From: Planktophila turicensis
GTDB lineage: Bacteria; Actinomycetota; Actinomycetes; Nanopelagicales; Nanopelagicaceae
Length of the DNA: 64,000 bases
Assembly (NCBI GenBank): GCA_965234405.1
Contig: OZ248346.1
Strand: one strand, 5' to 3'
Of the stretch, positions 26,205 to 34,750 are shown one piece after another (positions within the stretch are counted from its first letter, which is position 1; each line of letters begins with the position of its first letter). The notes below the pieces were generated by a model. It was not told the DNA's origin, searched no databases, and worked only from the letters and a program-made list of their open reading frames with translations. Position numbers and translations under genes: made by a program.

Positions 26205-27478
26205 AGAACCAAACTATTCCAGAGCCCTGGGAAATCAGTCAGGGTCTTACGAGTTGTAGCAACATTTTCAACGAGAACATCGGGCACGACTAAGCCAATG
26301 ACCGCTCCTGCAGTTGCAAGGCGATGGTCTTCATATGTGTGGAAAATTCCGCCATGTAAAGGTGCAGGAGTGATGTGAAGAGCTGTCTCTTCTTCGACCA
26401 CGTTGCCACCAAGTGAGTTAATTTCGCGGGTTAGGGCAGCGAGACGATCTGTTTCATGCAGACGCAGATGGCCGATGCCGCGTAGGTGCGAAGGAGAATC
26501 AGCAAGGGATGCAAGGGCTGCAATAGATGGAGTGAGCTCGCCAACATCATGAAGATCAATATCAATACCGTGAATTGCATCGCCACCGGTAAGAGTTAAA
26601 CCATCGGCGGTAAATTCAACGTTCGCACCCATTTGGGTGAAAATCTCGCGCAGTTGATCACCAGGTTGAGTAGTGCTCTTTGGCCAATCAGCGATGGTGA
26701 TGCTTCCACCGCAGACCATTGCGATTGATAAGAATGGTGAAGCATTCGATAGATCGGGTTCAATCACGAGATCTTGTCCGCGAAGCGATCCTGGTTCAAC
26801 TCTCCAGGATTCTGCGCTCTTATCAACATGAACTGTTGCACCGAAGTCGCGGAGCATCTGCACAGTCATATCGATATGCGGCATTGATGGAAGTGAACCA
26901 CCGCGATGTTGCGCTGTAATTCCGTTGGTCATACTTGGAGCAACAAGTAGAAGTGCTGATAAAAATTGGCTTGATGCACTTGCATCGATAGTCAGTTCGC
27001 CGCCAGGAATAGATCCTTTAGCTTTAATCACCATTGGAAGTGAATAGCGACCTTCATGTTCAATCTCAATGCCAAGCTCTTCAAGTGCTTTTATGACCGG
27101 GCCAAGTGGTCGTTCGTAAGAACGAGGATCACCATCGAATGAGATATCACCTTGTGCAAGGGCCGCAAGAGGTGGAAGAAAGCGCATTACTGTTCCGGCA
27201 TTTCCGACATCAACCTTTGCTGGTCCTCGAAGAGGCGCCGGAGTTACAGTCCAAGCATCGTCATTTCCAGTTATTGCAACGCCCATTGCTTGCAGGCCGG
27301 CAGACATCAATTCAGAGTCGCGCGAAATCAGTGGTCGACGAAGTGTCGATGGTGAATCAGCTTGTGCAGCAAGGATGAGAGCTCGGTTAGTTACCGACTT
27401 TGAACCCGGGATAGTCACACGTGAAGAAACTGGCTTTCGTCCGCGAAAGGGCGCGGGCCAGAGTTCGTGTGCTGTCAT
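26201..27478 (-). CDS. aroA: 3-phosphoshikimate 1-carboxyvinyltransferase (EPSP synthase)
   Basis: A 425-aa enzyme of the shikimate pathway that joins phosphoenolpyruvate to shikimate 3-phosphate. It has PGSKSVTNRAL near the N-terminus, GNAGTVMRFLP (PEP site), IDASASSQFLSALL, and LHETDRLAAL towards the end. The PEP loop resembles ordinary glyphosate-sensitive forms, but I do not infer sensitivity. The ATG has TAGACT 6 nt upstream. It diverges from the SRAP gene across 42 bp that hold both leaderless promoters. Confidence 0.94.
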   Translation of the reverse strand: MTAHELWPAPFRGRKPVSSRVTIPGSKSVTNRALILAAQADSPSTLRRPLISRDSELMSAGLQAMGVAITGNDDAWTVTPAPLRGPAKVDVGNAGTVMRFLPPLAALAQGDISFDGDPRSYERPLGPVIKALEELGIEIEHEGRYSLPMVIKAKGSIPGGELTIDASASSQFLSALLLVAPSMTNGITAQHRGGSLPSMPHIDMTVQMLRDFGATVHVDKSAESWRVEPGSLRGQDLVIEPDLSNASPFLSIAMVCGGSITIADWPKSTTQPGDQLREIFTQMGANVEFTADGLTLTGGDAIHGIDIDLHDVGELTPSIAALASLADSPSHLRGIGHLRLHETDRLAALTREINSLGGNVVEEETALHITPAPLHGGIFHTYEDHRLATAGAVIGLVVPDVLVENVATTRKTLTDFPGLWNSLVL

Positions 27479-27484
27479 GCATTA

Positions 27485-27513
27485 AGTCTAACCGCTCGAA
27501 CAGCGCCTAAGAT
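27485..27513. promoter_or_regulatory. Divergent leaderless -10 elements, aroA and SRAP gene
   Basis: Minus strand: TAGACT (27490-27485), 6 nt before the aroA ATG. Plus strand: TAAGAT (27508-27513), 7 nt before the SRAP ATG at 27521. The hexamers are 17 bp apart. No -35 boxes are evident. Confidence 0.6.
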
Positions 27514-27520
27514 TCGTAAT

Positions 27521-28243
27521 ATGTGCGGTAGATATGCCCAGACTCTTGGCGCTGAAGAGATAGTAGAGCGCTTTGAATTAGCGGGTTCGACTCTCGATCA
27601 ATCGCTACCGCTCAATTGGAATATTGCACCGACCAACGACATTTACATCATCCGCAATGAATCTGATTCTCGTATTCTCGATTCTGCATCGTGGGGAATT
27701 ATCGCGCCATGGCAGAAATCATTTGCTGATGCCCGCGCATCGCAGTCACATGCGATTAATGCGCGCAGCGAATCCATTCACGAGAAGCCAACATTTCGCC
27801 ATGCCTTTAGAACTTCACGTTGTTTGATTCCTGCAACTGGTTATTACGAATGGGCGACTTCACTTGGCAAGTACGCACCAAAGCAACCGTTCTATATTTC
27901 CCGCGAAGATGGAGAACAACTTTCTATCGCAGGAATCTGGAGTTCATGGCAGAGTGAAAAAGGGCAGGTAATTCAGAGCGCTGCAATTATTACTCGCGAA
28001 GCAGTTGGCGAACTTGCAACGATTCACAGTCGCATGCCGGTCTTCATGCCGATCGAACGGTGGAACGATTGGCTCGACCCACAATCGCGTGACATCAACC
28101 GCTTGATAAATATGTTGAATATTCCAGAACCAGATGCAGGCCTGATGGCTCAACCCGTTGCGTCTAGAGTCAACGTAGTAGCAAACAACGGCCCTGAACT
28201 AATTATTCCCATTGAGCTCGGAGCGCCAGAGACCCTCTTTTGA
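27521..28243 (+). CDS. SRAP/HMCES-like protein that crosslinks abasic sites (YedK family)
   Basis: A 240-aa SOS-response-associated peptidase-like protein. The start at 27521 gives MCGRY, placing the catalytic Cys at position 2, which becomes N-terminal after Met removal and bonds covalently to abasic sites in single-stranded DNA. The conserved NWNIAPTN, INARSESIHEKP (Asn and Glu of the active site), CLIPATGYYEW and IHSRMPVFM (active-site His) are all present. An earlier in-frame ATG (27467) would add 18 residues and bury Cys2, so I reject it. TAAGAT lies 7 nt before the chosen ATG. SRAP protects replication forks from strand breaks at abasic lesions. Confidence 0.92.
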   Translation: MCGRYAQTLGAEEIVERFELAGSTLDQSLPLNWNIAPTNDIYIIRNESDSRILDSASWGIIAPWQKSFADARASQSHAINARSESIHEKPTFRHAFRTSRCLIPATGYYEWATSLGKYAPKQPFYISREDGEQLSIAGIWSSWQSEKGQVIQSAAIITREAVGELATIHSRMPVFMPIERWNDWLDPQSRDINRLINMLNIPEPDAGLMAQPVASRVNVVANNGPELIIPIELGAPETLF

Positions 28244-28258
28244 TATAGCCTAGGCGTA

Positions 28259-28894
28259 ATGACATCGAAAGATTTGGTACTAGAAAGCGCTGCCGATCGC
28301 ACCATTCGGTTCGAGCGCGATGCTCTTGTGTTCACAAATCAGTTATATGCAGCAGCTCTTCGCTATACAAAGAACCCTGAAGATGCTCGCGATCTTGTGC
28401 AAGATACCTACCTGAAGGCATTTGCCTCTTTTCATCAATTTGAAGAAGGTACCAATTTACGTGCTTGGCTCTATCGAGTACTTACAACAACATTTATCAA
28501 TACCTATCGCAAAGGTCAGCGCCAACCGCAGATTGCCAATAATGAACTCGAAGATTGGCAAGTAGCAGAAGCGCAATCACATACAAGTGATCTCGGAAAA
28601 TCTGCAGAGCAAGAAGCGCTTGAGAACCTTCCTGATAGTGATATCAAACGAGCACTACATGAAATTCCTGAAGAATTCCGCATCGTTGTCTATCTCGCAG
28701 ATGTTGAAGGCTTCTCTTATAAAGAGATTGCAGAGATTGTGGGCGCACCCGCAGGAACTGTTATGTCACGTCTTCACCGCGGACGTAAACAGCTCCGCGA
28801 AAAACTTGCCTCCTATGCAAAGGAGCTCGGTTACACAACCGATGCCCCAGTGACCGACTCTTCAAAATCAAAGAAGAAGGGAGGCGCAGAATGA
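28259..28894 (+). CDS. sigR: SigR/SigH-type ECF sigma factor
   Basis: A 211-aa group 4 sigma factor. Region 2 contains ALRYTKNPEDARDLVQDTYLKAFASF and NLRAWLYRVL in abbreviated view. Region 4 contains EFRIVVYLADVEGFSYKEIAEIVGAPAGTVMSRLHRGRKQLR, its helix-turn-helix. The next gene encodes an RsrA-type anti-sigma factor with a 4-bp overlap, so this is the thiol-oxidative-stress sigma factor of actinobacteria. Typical targets are thioredoxin, mycoredoxin and low-molecular-weight thiol genes; mrx1 at 30.5 kb is a candidate. TAGCCT lies 7 nt before the ATG; I see no clear GGAAT/GTT autoregulatory promoter in the 15-bp gap upstream. The C-terminus is Lys-rich. Confidence 0.9.
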   Translation: MTSKDLVLESAADRTIRFERDALVFTNQLYAAALRYTKNPEDARDLVQDTYLKAFASFHQFEEGTNLRAWLYRVLTTTFINTYRKGQRQPQIANNELEDWQVAEAQSHTSDLGKSAEQEALENLPDSDIKRALHEIPEEFRIVVYLADVEGFSYKEIAEIVGAPAGTVMSRLHRGRKQLREKLASYAKELGYTTDAPVTDSSKSKKKGGAE

Positions 28895-29286
28895 GCTACA
28901 TCGAGATTCAATGCGGCGATGTTTTAGCATCGGTCGTATTTATCATTGAAGGCGAACTACAAGAGATTCCTCAAGCTGCCGCCATCCAATCTCACCTTGT
29001 TACTTGTGCTCCATGTTCTGCTGAACTCGAGCATGAACGTTTGATGCAGCAGATGTTGCAAGATGTCCTCAAGCGCACCTGCGATGAGCAAGCGCCTGAA
29101 GATCTTCACCAGAGCATTCACCGCCAACTGCGCGCACAGATGGCAGGGGCAGGCGCTACTGAGGTAGTAACTCAATTCAGCATGACTGAGATTTCAATTG
29201 AGATTGATGAATTTGGAAATGTGGAGCATCGAGAAATTCAGATCGAACAGACACATATCCAGCACTTTATCGACGACGAGGACTAA
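28891..29286 (+). CDS. rsrA: RsrA-type redox-sensitive zinc anti-sigma factor
   Basis: A 131-aa ZAS-family anti-sigma factor. Cys8, His35, Cys39 and Cys42 reproduce the arrangement of Streptomyces RsrA (C11, H37, C41, C44). In that protein oxidation forms a disulfide, releases zinc and frees SigR. The helical N-terminal region follows with LEHERLMQQMLQ. From about residue 88 the protein carries an acidic extension (DEFGNVEHREIQIEQT, ending DDED) that makes it longer than the usual ~105 aa. Its ATG overlaps the sigR stop (ATGA), matching the expected 1:1 coupled expression. Confidence 0.87.
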   Translation: MSYIEIQCGDVLASVVFIIEGELQEIPQAAAIQSHLVTCAPCSAELEHERLMQQMLQDVLKRTCDEQAPEDLHQSIHRQLRAQMAGAGATEVVTQFSMTEISIEIDEFGNVEHREIQIEQTHIQHFIDDED

Positions 29287-29296
29287 TCTCCTTCGT

Positions 29297-29701
29297 ATGA
29301 GACCTGCAGAAGAGGTATTGGGAGCCGTTGGTTTCTCTGTCCTCTCAGTTCGCCCCGGTGATACCTGCGTAACAATGGGTGTTTCAGACCTTCCTGTTGT
29401 TGCACCATCTATCTATCTCTCACTGATGGAGAGCGCATGTGTTGCAGCGCTATCTGAATACTTAGATGCAGGCGAGACTACTTTTCTTACTCATTCTTCT
29501 CTGGAAATTGTCGGCTCTGCAACCGCTGGCGTTGAAATCCGCGCCAATGCACGAGTCATAAATATTGAAGGGCGCGAGCTCACCTTCGAGTGCGAGGTCT
29601 ATGACGGTGAGCGCCATCTTGCGCAAGCAGAAATAAGAAGAGCGACTGTCGAGCGATTATCTTTCCTCGCTCGTACAGCCGCTCAATCTTTAATTCAGTA
29701 A
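29297..29701 (+). CDS. FlK-like hotdog-fold thioesterase
   Basis: A 134-aa protein with the hotdog pattern: LMESACVAALSEYL as the central helix, THSSLEIVGSATAGVEIRA as the following strand pair, and DGERHLAQAEIRRATV at the end. It most resembles the fluoroacetyl-CoA thioesterase FlK group and its many housekeeping relatives, which hydrolyse small acyl-CoA thioesters. The substrate is not predictable. I chose the ATG at 29297, 7 nt after TAATCT, rather than an upstream start at 29198, because the upstream 33 codons overlap rsrA and are not hotdog-like. It lies just after the sigR-rsrA pair. Confidence 0.7.
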   Translation: MRPAEEVLGAVGFSVLSVRPGDTCVTMGVSDLPVVAPSIYLSLMESACVAALSEYLDAGETTFLTHSSLEIVGSATAGVEIRANARVINIEGRELTFECEVYDGERHLAQAEIRRATVERLSFLARTAAQSLIQ

Positions 29702-29752
29702 TTTCCTTCGGAAATTAAGCCTCTTATTCGGGCTTAGATTGCTTTCAGCAAT
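29700..29752. terminator. Three consecutive small hairpins between convergent genes
   Basis: AATTTCC-TTC-GGAAATT (29700-29716), TAAGCC with GGCTTA (29716-29736) and ATTGCT-TTC-AGCAAT (29738-29752) follow one another with almost no gap. The outer hairpins include the stop regions of the hotdog gene and of sodN. The array could stop transcription from both sides, although none has a strong U-tract. Confidence 0.6.
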
Positions 29753-30150
29753 TAAGCCTTCTTGGTCTCCCAGAAGATCGCTGCAATCTCATCAATCTTT
29801 GCGATCAATGAATCTGCAACTGCAACATCTTGAGTTCCCTTTGTTCCTGCAGCTCCTGCAAGCTTTGTCGCCTCGTTGAAGAGTGAGTGCAACTGTGGGT
29901 ACTTCTCAAAGTGTGGAGCCTTGAAGTAATCAGTCCAGAGAACCCAGAGGTGCTCCTTAACCTGATGTGAACGCTCTTCCTTAATTGCAACAGAGCGTGA
30001 ACGGAAATCTGCATCTGGGTTAGCTGCATACTTTTCCATGCAAGCCTTCACTGAGAGCGCTTCGATCTTTGCTTGAGCAGGATCGTAGACACCACATGGA
30101 AGGTCGCAGTGTGCGTGGACAGTGATTTTCGGTGTAAGAATATTTCTCAT
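29752..30150 (-). CDS. sodN: Nickel superoxide dismutase
   Basis: A 132-aa precursor of NiSOD, which dismutates superoxide. The start at 30150 gives MRNILTPKITVHA followed by HCDLPCGVYDP. The mature enzyme must begin at that His, and the HCDLPCG hook binds nickel through the N-terminal His and Cys residues 2 and 6. The 13-residue leader is removed by SodX, whose gene is divergent 35 bp away. A longer reading from 30201 is rejected because it would run into the sodX promoter. TACCCT lies 7 nt before the ATG. NiSOD replaces iron or manganese enzymes in many marine and freshwater actinobacteria. Confidence 0.95.
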   Translation of the reverse strand: MRNILTPKITVHAHCDLPCGVYDPAQAKIEALSVKACMEKYAANPDADFRSRSVAIKEERSHQVKEHLWVLWTDYFKAPHFEKYPQLHSLFNEATKLAGAAGTKGTQDVAVADSLIAKIDEIAAIFWETKKA

Positions 30151-30157
30151 AAGCGCG

Positions 30158-30179
30158 AGGGTACTCGAAGCCTTAGAAT
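30158..30179. promoter_or_regulatory. Divergent leaderless -10 elements, sodN and sodX
   Basis: Minus strand: TACCCT (30163-30158), 7 nt before the sodN ATG. Plus strand: TAGAAT (30174-30179), 6 nt before the sodX ATG. Ten base pairs separate the hexamers, close enough for mutual interference or joint control of the enzyme and its protease by one bound protein. Confidence 0.6.
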
Positions 30180-30185
30180 CTCGCC

Positions 30186-30530
30186 ATGGCAAAGCATGCA
30201 TCGATGATTATTGAAGGCGATTCGATGGAGCCAACCTATAGCGCCGGAGATTGGTTGATGGGGCGATGGGCTAACTACAAACTCACAGGCCTCAACCGCA
30301 TCAAAGTCGGTGATGTTGTCGTGATAGAACGCGATGAACAGCCCGGAATCTTCTATGTAAAGCGCGTGAGTGAAACCCGCTGGTCAGGCGATCAGCTTCC
30401 AGCAATCTATCTATTGAGCGATAACGAGGCAGGAACTGATTCTCGTACGTGGGGTTGGATTCCCGTCACTGCAGTGCGAGCAAAGATTCAGTTTAGAATG
30501 AAAAGAGCCCGCGGAAGAAAAAAGAGCTAG
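30186..30530 (+). CDS. sodX: Nickel-type superoxide dismutase maturation protease (SodX)
   Basis: A 114-aa S26-family (signal-peptidase-like) protease. The catalytic Ser is in IEGDSMEPTY and the general-base Lys in FYVKRVSE; LLSDNEAGTDSR is the third family box. It lacks the N-terminal transmembrane anchor of ordinary signal peptidase, fitting a cytoplasmic processing enzyme. Its neighbour sodN needs removal of 13 residues to expose the nickel-binding His. The ATG follows TAGAAT by 6 nt. Its 3' end overlaps convergent mrx1 by 4 bp, so the two mRNAs must overlap. Confidence 0.9.
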   Translation: MAKHASMIIEGDSMEPTYSAGDWLMGRWANYKLTGLNRIKVGDVVVIERDEQPGIFYVKRVSETRWSGDQLPAIYLLSDNEAGTDSRTWGWIPVTAVRAKIQFRMKRARGRKKS

Positions 30531-30802
30531 AGGCTAGCGAGCTTCTCTTTGACTGCAATCACTGATGGATTGGTAAGTGCAACGCCATCTGAGAACAAAA
30601 GAGTTGGAACAACGCGGTTTCCGCCATTTACCTCTTCAACGAAAGATGCGTAATTCATCTCTTGCTCAACATTGATCTCACGGAATGTAATTCCATTTTC
30701 GTTGAGTTGACTCTTCAGTCGCTTGCAATATCCACACCAATCGGTGCTGAACATGACGAACTCTTGTCCAGATAAAGCTAGCTCTTGAACTGGAGTACTC
30801 AT
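30527..30802 (-). CDS. mrx1: Mycoredoxin (glutaredoxin-like)
   Basis: A 91-aa thioredoxin-fold reductase. The active site is STDWCGYCKRLK (CxYC, here C-G-Y-C), with the cis-Pro in VVPTLLFSDG. CxYC glutaredoxin-like proteins of actinobacteria use mycothiol to reduce mixed disulfides. Its start overlaps the 3' end of odhA by 4 bp, so it is co-transcribed with the central-metabolism gene, unlike the uvrD2-linked position in mycobacteria. It is a plausible SigR target, but no SigR promoter is visible because the gene has no leader of its own. Confidence 0.85.
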   Translation of the reverse strand: MSTPVQELALSGQEFVMFSTDWCGYCKRLKSQLNENGITFREINVEQEMNYASFVEEVNGGNRVVPTLLFSDGVALTNPSVIAVKEKLASL

Positions 30803-33800
30803 CGCGTGAAGGCCTCGACCATTAACGCCTTTGCCTCATCCTCGTGCAAGTGGTGGTTACCAGTTGCAGGAGAAGCAGATGCGCGACGAGAGATGCGACG
30901 AAGAACGCGACCATCGACAGATGTTCCACCGATTGCCTCAGTTGTGCTGAGTGCAACGTGTGGCCATGCGCCTTGGTTTGCAGGTTCATCTTGTACCCAG
31001 AGCAAGTTAGCGTTTGGATGCTTCTTCGCTTCAACTTCCATCTGTGCAACAGGAAGAGGATAAAGGCGCTCAACGCGAACGATTGCTGTGCTGCTGTCAT
31101 TGAGACGATTACGTTCTGCAACGAGGTCGTGATAAATCTTTCCTGAACAGAAGATCAAGCGAGATGCGTTATTCACCGTTGAATCACCGATGACAGGAAG
31201 GAATGTTCCTGAAGTGAAGTCACTGATTGATGACGCTGCAGCCTTAAGACGCAACATCGACTTCGGTGTGAAGACAACCATTGGACGTCGCTTTGGATTT
31301 GCTGCGTGGAAGCGCAACAAGTGGAAGTAAGAAGCTGGAGTTGATGGCTGTGCGACAGTCATATTCTTCTCAGCGCAGAGAGCTAAGAAGCGCTCAATAC
31401 GAGCTGATGAGTGATCTGGGCCTTGGCCTTCATAACCATGTGGAAGCAAGAGCACTACAGATGAACGCTCGCCCCACTTCTGAAGTGCTGAAGAGACGAA
31501 TTCATCGATGATTGTCTGCGCACCGTTTGCGAAGTCACCGAACTGACCTTCCCAGAGAACGAGCGCTTCATCGCGGACAACTGAGTATCCGTATTCAAAG
31601 CCCATCGCTGCATATTCGCTGAGCAATGAGTCGATGACGAAGAATTGATTTGCATCAGAGATGAGCGAACGAAGTGGTGTCCACTCGCTGCCATTCTCCT
31701 TGTCGATGATTACTGCATGGCGGTTTGAGAATGTTCCGCGACGTGAATCTTGTCCTGCCAAGCGAATTGGTCGGCCTTCCTTAAGAAGTGAACCAAATGC
31801 CAGCATTTCACCGGTTGACCAGTCGATAGTGCCATCGTTGATTGACTCTGCACGCTTTTGCAGCTGTGGCAGAAGCTTTGGATGGACGTTAAATCCTTCA
31901 GGGATTGCAGTCTGTGTCGCTGCAATCTCGCGGATGAGTTGTTCTGAGATAAATGTTGGTACATCTTCTGCATTAGGAACAATAGGAGGCACGAAGTTTG
32001 GATCGTGCTCTTCTTGGTAATTAGCAACGGATGCAAATACTTGCTCGAGTTGACTCTGGTACTCAACTTCAATCTGTTCAGCTTCAACAGGAGTGATATC
32101 TCCGCGACCGACGAGTGCTTCGGTATACAAAGTACGAGTTGTGCGCTTTGCATCGATGAGCTTATACATAAGTGGCTGAGTGAAGCTTGGTTCATCACCT
32201 TCGTTGTGTCCGCGACGGCGGTAGCAGACCATGTCGATGACGACATCTTTATTAAATGCTTGGCGATATTCGAAGGCAAGATGGGCAACGCGCACACATG
32301 CTTCAGGGTCATCACCGTTGACGTGGAAGACAGGAGCTTCAACTAACTTCGCAACATCTGTTGAGTAACGAGATGTACGTGAAGAACTTGGTGATGTTGT
32401 AAATCCAACCTGGTTATTCACAACGATATGGATAGTTCCACCTGTGCGATAGCCCGGCAAGCCAGCCAACTGCAAGGTTTCAGCGTTGACGCCTTGACCG
32501 GCAAATGAGGCATCTCCGTGAAGAAGGATTGGAAGAACCGAGTACGTACCCTTTGTATTGAGACGATCTTGCTTGGCGCGCACAATTCCTTCAAGAACCG
32601 GGTTTACCGCTTCAAGGTGTGAAGGGTTTGCAGCGAGATAAATCTTTGTTGTCGCACCTGACTGAGCAGTGAAGACACCTTCAGTACCTAAGTGGTACTT
32701 CACGTCTCCTGAACCGTGAACTTCATTTTCAGCGTAATGTCCCTGGAACTCTTGGAAGATCTGTCCAACAGACTTACCTGCAATATTTGCAAGCATGTTC
32801 AGGCGTCCACGGTGTGGCATACCGATACAGACTTCATCGAGTCCACGTTCTGCAGCTGCAGAAACAATGGCATCGGTCAATGGAATAACAGATTCGCCAC
32901 CTTCAAGTGAGAAGCGCTTCTGTCCCACGAACTTTGTCTGCAAGAAAGATTCAAAAGCTTCTGCGCTATTGAGCTTACGCAAGATGCGGAGCTGTTCCTC
33001 GCGTTCGATAGATGGCAGACCAACTTCAATATGTTGCTGCATCCACTGACGCTCTTCAGGGTTTGAGATATGCATGTACTCAACACCGATTGAGCGGCAA
33101 TATGAATCACGAAGGATTCCAAGAATCTTGCGAAGTGGAAGGAATGCCTTTCCACCGAATCCACCTGTTGCGAATTCACGATCGAGATCCCACAAAGTAA
33201 GTCCGTGAGTTACGACATCGAGATCTGGATGTGTGCGCTGCACGTAAACGAGCGGATCAATATCTGCCATGAGGTGGCCCCATGTGCGATATGCCTGGAT
33301 AAGTTGCTGAACACGTGCTGTCTTATCGATCTCATCATCTTTGGTAAATGCAAAGTCTGATGCCCAACGAATTGGCTCGTATGGAATACGCAGCGCTGTA
33401 AAAATTTCATCGTAGAAATTATCTGCACCAAGCAAGAATTCATTAATGCGCTTTAAGAAATCACCTGACTGTGCACCTTGAATAACGCGGTGATCGTAAG
33501 TACTTGTCAGAGTAATGACCTTGCTAATAGCCATGCGGGCAAGCGTTGCTTCACTTGCTCCCTGGAATTCAGCTGGGTAATCCATCGCTCCAACACCGAT
33601 GATCAACCCTTGTCCCTGAACAAGACGTGGAACTGAGTGAACAGTTCCGATTGTTCCTGGGTTAGTCAGCGAAACAGTTGTTCCTGCGTAATCTTCAACA
33701 GTCAGAGTTCCGCCGCGGGCCTTCTTCACGATCTCTTCATAGGCAACCCAGAACTGACCGAAATCAAGTCCTTCGCAGCCCTTAATAGATGGAACAAGGA

Positions 33801-34569
33801 GCTGACGAGTTCCATCTGGCTTTGCCAAGTCGATCGCAATACCCAAGTTGATATGTTCTGGCTTACCAAGCGCTGGCTTTCCATCGAGTTCGCCGTAGAA
33901 AGCATTCATCTCTGGCATCGCACGAAGCGCCTTGATCATTGCGTAGGCAATGATGTGTGTAAATGAAACTTTTCCACCACGTGTGCGCTTGAGGTGGTTG
34001 TTAATAACAATGCGGTTATCAATCATCAACTTCGCAGGAATTGCACGAACTGATGTTGCAGTTGGTACTGTCAATGAAGCTTCCATGCTCTGAACAACGC
34101 GAGCTGATACTCCGCGGATTGGTTCAAGAGTTGATGCACCAGGTGTAGCCAAAGTTGGAATTGGTTTTGCAACTGGCTGGGCCGGAGTTGCTGGAGTTGT
34201 ATCAAGAGTGCGAACAATTTGTTGTGATTGCACTGGTGCAGCTGCGACAGGTGCAGCTGGAGTTACTGGAGTTACTGGTGCTGTTTGCGTTACGGAACTT
34301 ACTTGCGTAGTTGTTGGTTGGACTGGAACCCCTGCCACGGCACCGTAGTTACGGGCTCCGTCAACAGAAATATTTGGTGGAGTCACAGGCTTTGGTGTTG
34401 GTGGAGTTCCGCCCTTAGGTGCGTTTGCAACAGCAGCACCTGCTTGAGGATTGTTCTGGAAGTAGGTAACCCACTCAGTTGGAACAGAGGTTGGATCTGC
34501 TTGATAGCGCTCGAACATCTCTTCTACGAGCCAATCGTTTGCGCCGAAGTCCTGACCTGATTGCGACAC
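30799..34569 (-). CDS. odhA: 2-oxoglutarate dehydrogenase E2-E1 fusion (OdhA/Kgd)
   Basis: A 1256-aa multifunctional enzyme of the TCA cycle. The N-terminal NDWLVEEMFERYQ is followed by a Pro/Thr/Ala-rich linker (residues ~50-145), then an acyltransferase domain with the active-site TSTYDHRVIQGAQSGDF. The thiamine-diphosphate E1 domain occupies the remaining ~850 residues (GMPHRGRLNMLAN, HGDASFAGQGVNAE, RRRGHNEGDEP). There is no lipoyl domain; actinobacterial OdhA borrows lipoate from the pyruvate dehydrogenase E2. The length matches Corynebacterium and Mycobacterium proteins. GTG start with AAGGAG 6 nt upstream. An OdhI-type FHA regulator is not seen in this window. Confidence 0.95.
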   Translation of the reverse strand: MSQSGQDFGANDWLVEEMFERYQADPTSVPTEWVTYFQNNPQAGAAVANAPKGGTPPTPKPVTPPNISVDGARNYGAVAGVPVQPTTTQVSSVTQTAPVTPVTPAAPVAAAPVQSQQIVRTLDTTPATPAQPVAKPIPTLATPGASTLEPIRGVSARVVQSMEASLTVPTATSVRAIPAKLMIDNRIVINNHLKRTRGGKVSFTHIIAYAMIKALRAMPEMNAFYGELDGKPALGKPEHINLGIAIDLAKPDGTRQLLVPSIKGCEGLDFGQFWVAYEEIVKKARGGTLTVEDYAGTTVSLTNPGTIGTVHSVPRLVQGQGLIIGVGAMDYPAEFQGASEATLARMAISKVITLTSTYDHRVIQGAQSGDFLKRINEFLLGADNFYDEIFTALRIPYEPIRWASDFAFTKDDEIDKTARVQQLIQAYRTWGHLMADIDPLVYVQRTHPDLDVVTHGLTLWDLDREFATGGFGGKAFLPLRKILGILRDSYCRSIGVEYMHISNPEERQWMQQHIEVGLPSIEREEQLRILRKLNSAEAFESFLQTKFVGQKRFSLEGGESVIPLTDAIVSAAAERGLDEVCIGMPHRGRLNMLANIAGKSVGQIFQEFQGHYAENEVHGSGDVKYHLGTEGVFTAQSGATTKIYLAANPSHLEAVNPVLEGIVRAKQDRLNTKGTYSVLPILLHGDASFAGQGVNAETLQLAGLPGYRTGGTIHIVVNNQVGFTTSPSSSRTSRYSTDVAKLVEAPVFHVNGDDPEACVRVAHLAFEYRQAFNKDVVIDMVCYRRRGHNEGDEPSFTQPLMYKLIDAKRTTRTLYTEALVGRGDITPVEAEQIEVEYQSQLEQVFASVANYQEEHDPNFVPPIVPNAEDVPTFISEQLIREIAATQTAIPEGFNVHPKLLPQLQKRAESINDGTIDWSTGEMLAFGSLLKEGRPIRLAGQDSRRGTFSNRHAVIIDKENGSEWTPLRSLISDANQFFVIDSLLSEYAAMGFEYGYSVVRDEALVLWEGQFGDFANGAQTIIDEFVSSALQKWGERSSVVLLLPHGYEGQGPDHSSARIERFLALCAEKNMTVAQPSTPASYFHLLRFHAANPKRRPMVVFTPKSMLRLKAAASSISDFTSGTFLPVIGDSTVNNASRLIFCSGKIYHDLVAERNRLNDSSTAIVRVERLYPLPVAQMEVEAKKHPNANLLWVQDEPANQGAWPHVALSTTEAIGGTSVDGRVLRRISRRASASPATGNHHLHEDEAKALMVEAFTR

Positions 34570-34750
34570 TGAGCGCTCCTTTGCGTTCTCACATACTTAC
34601 TTATTACATACATCTAGCGTGCGGTTGCAGGCTAAGACTATCGGCTGTGAGCGTGCTGAAAAAATGGCAAAAGCCCTCCAGAGTGCGCGAGATTGGGCAC
34701 ATTTCTACCTTCAAAAGGCGAGGTATCCCAATCCTTGAGAGAGTTCGCTC

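Noticed and set aside
31710..32342. 210-codon minus-strand frame overlapping odhA in a different frame.
   Set aside because: Low-quality sequence; the odhA frame carries continuous E1 homology.
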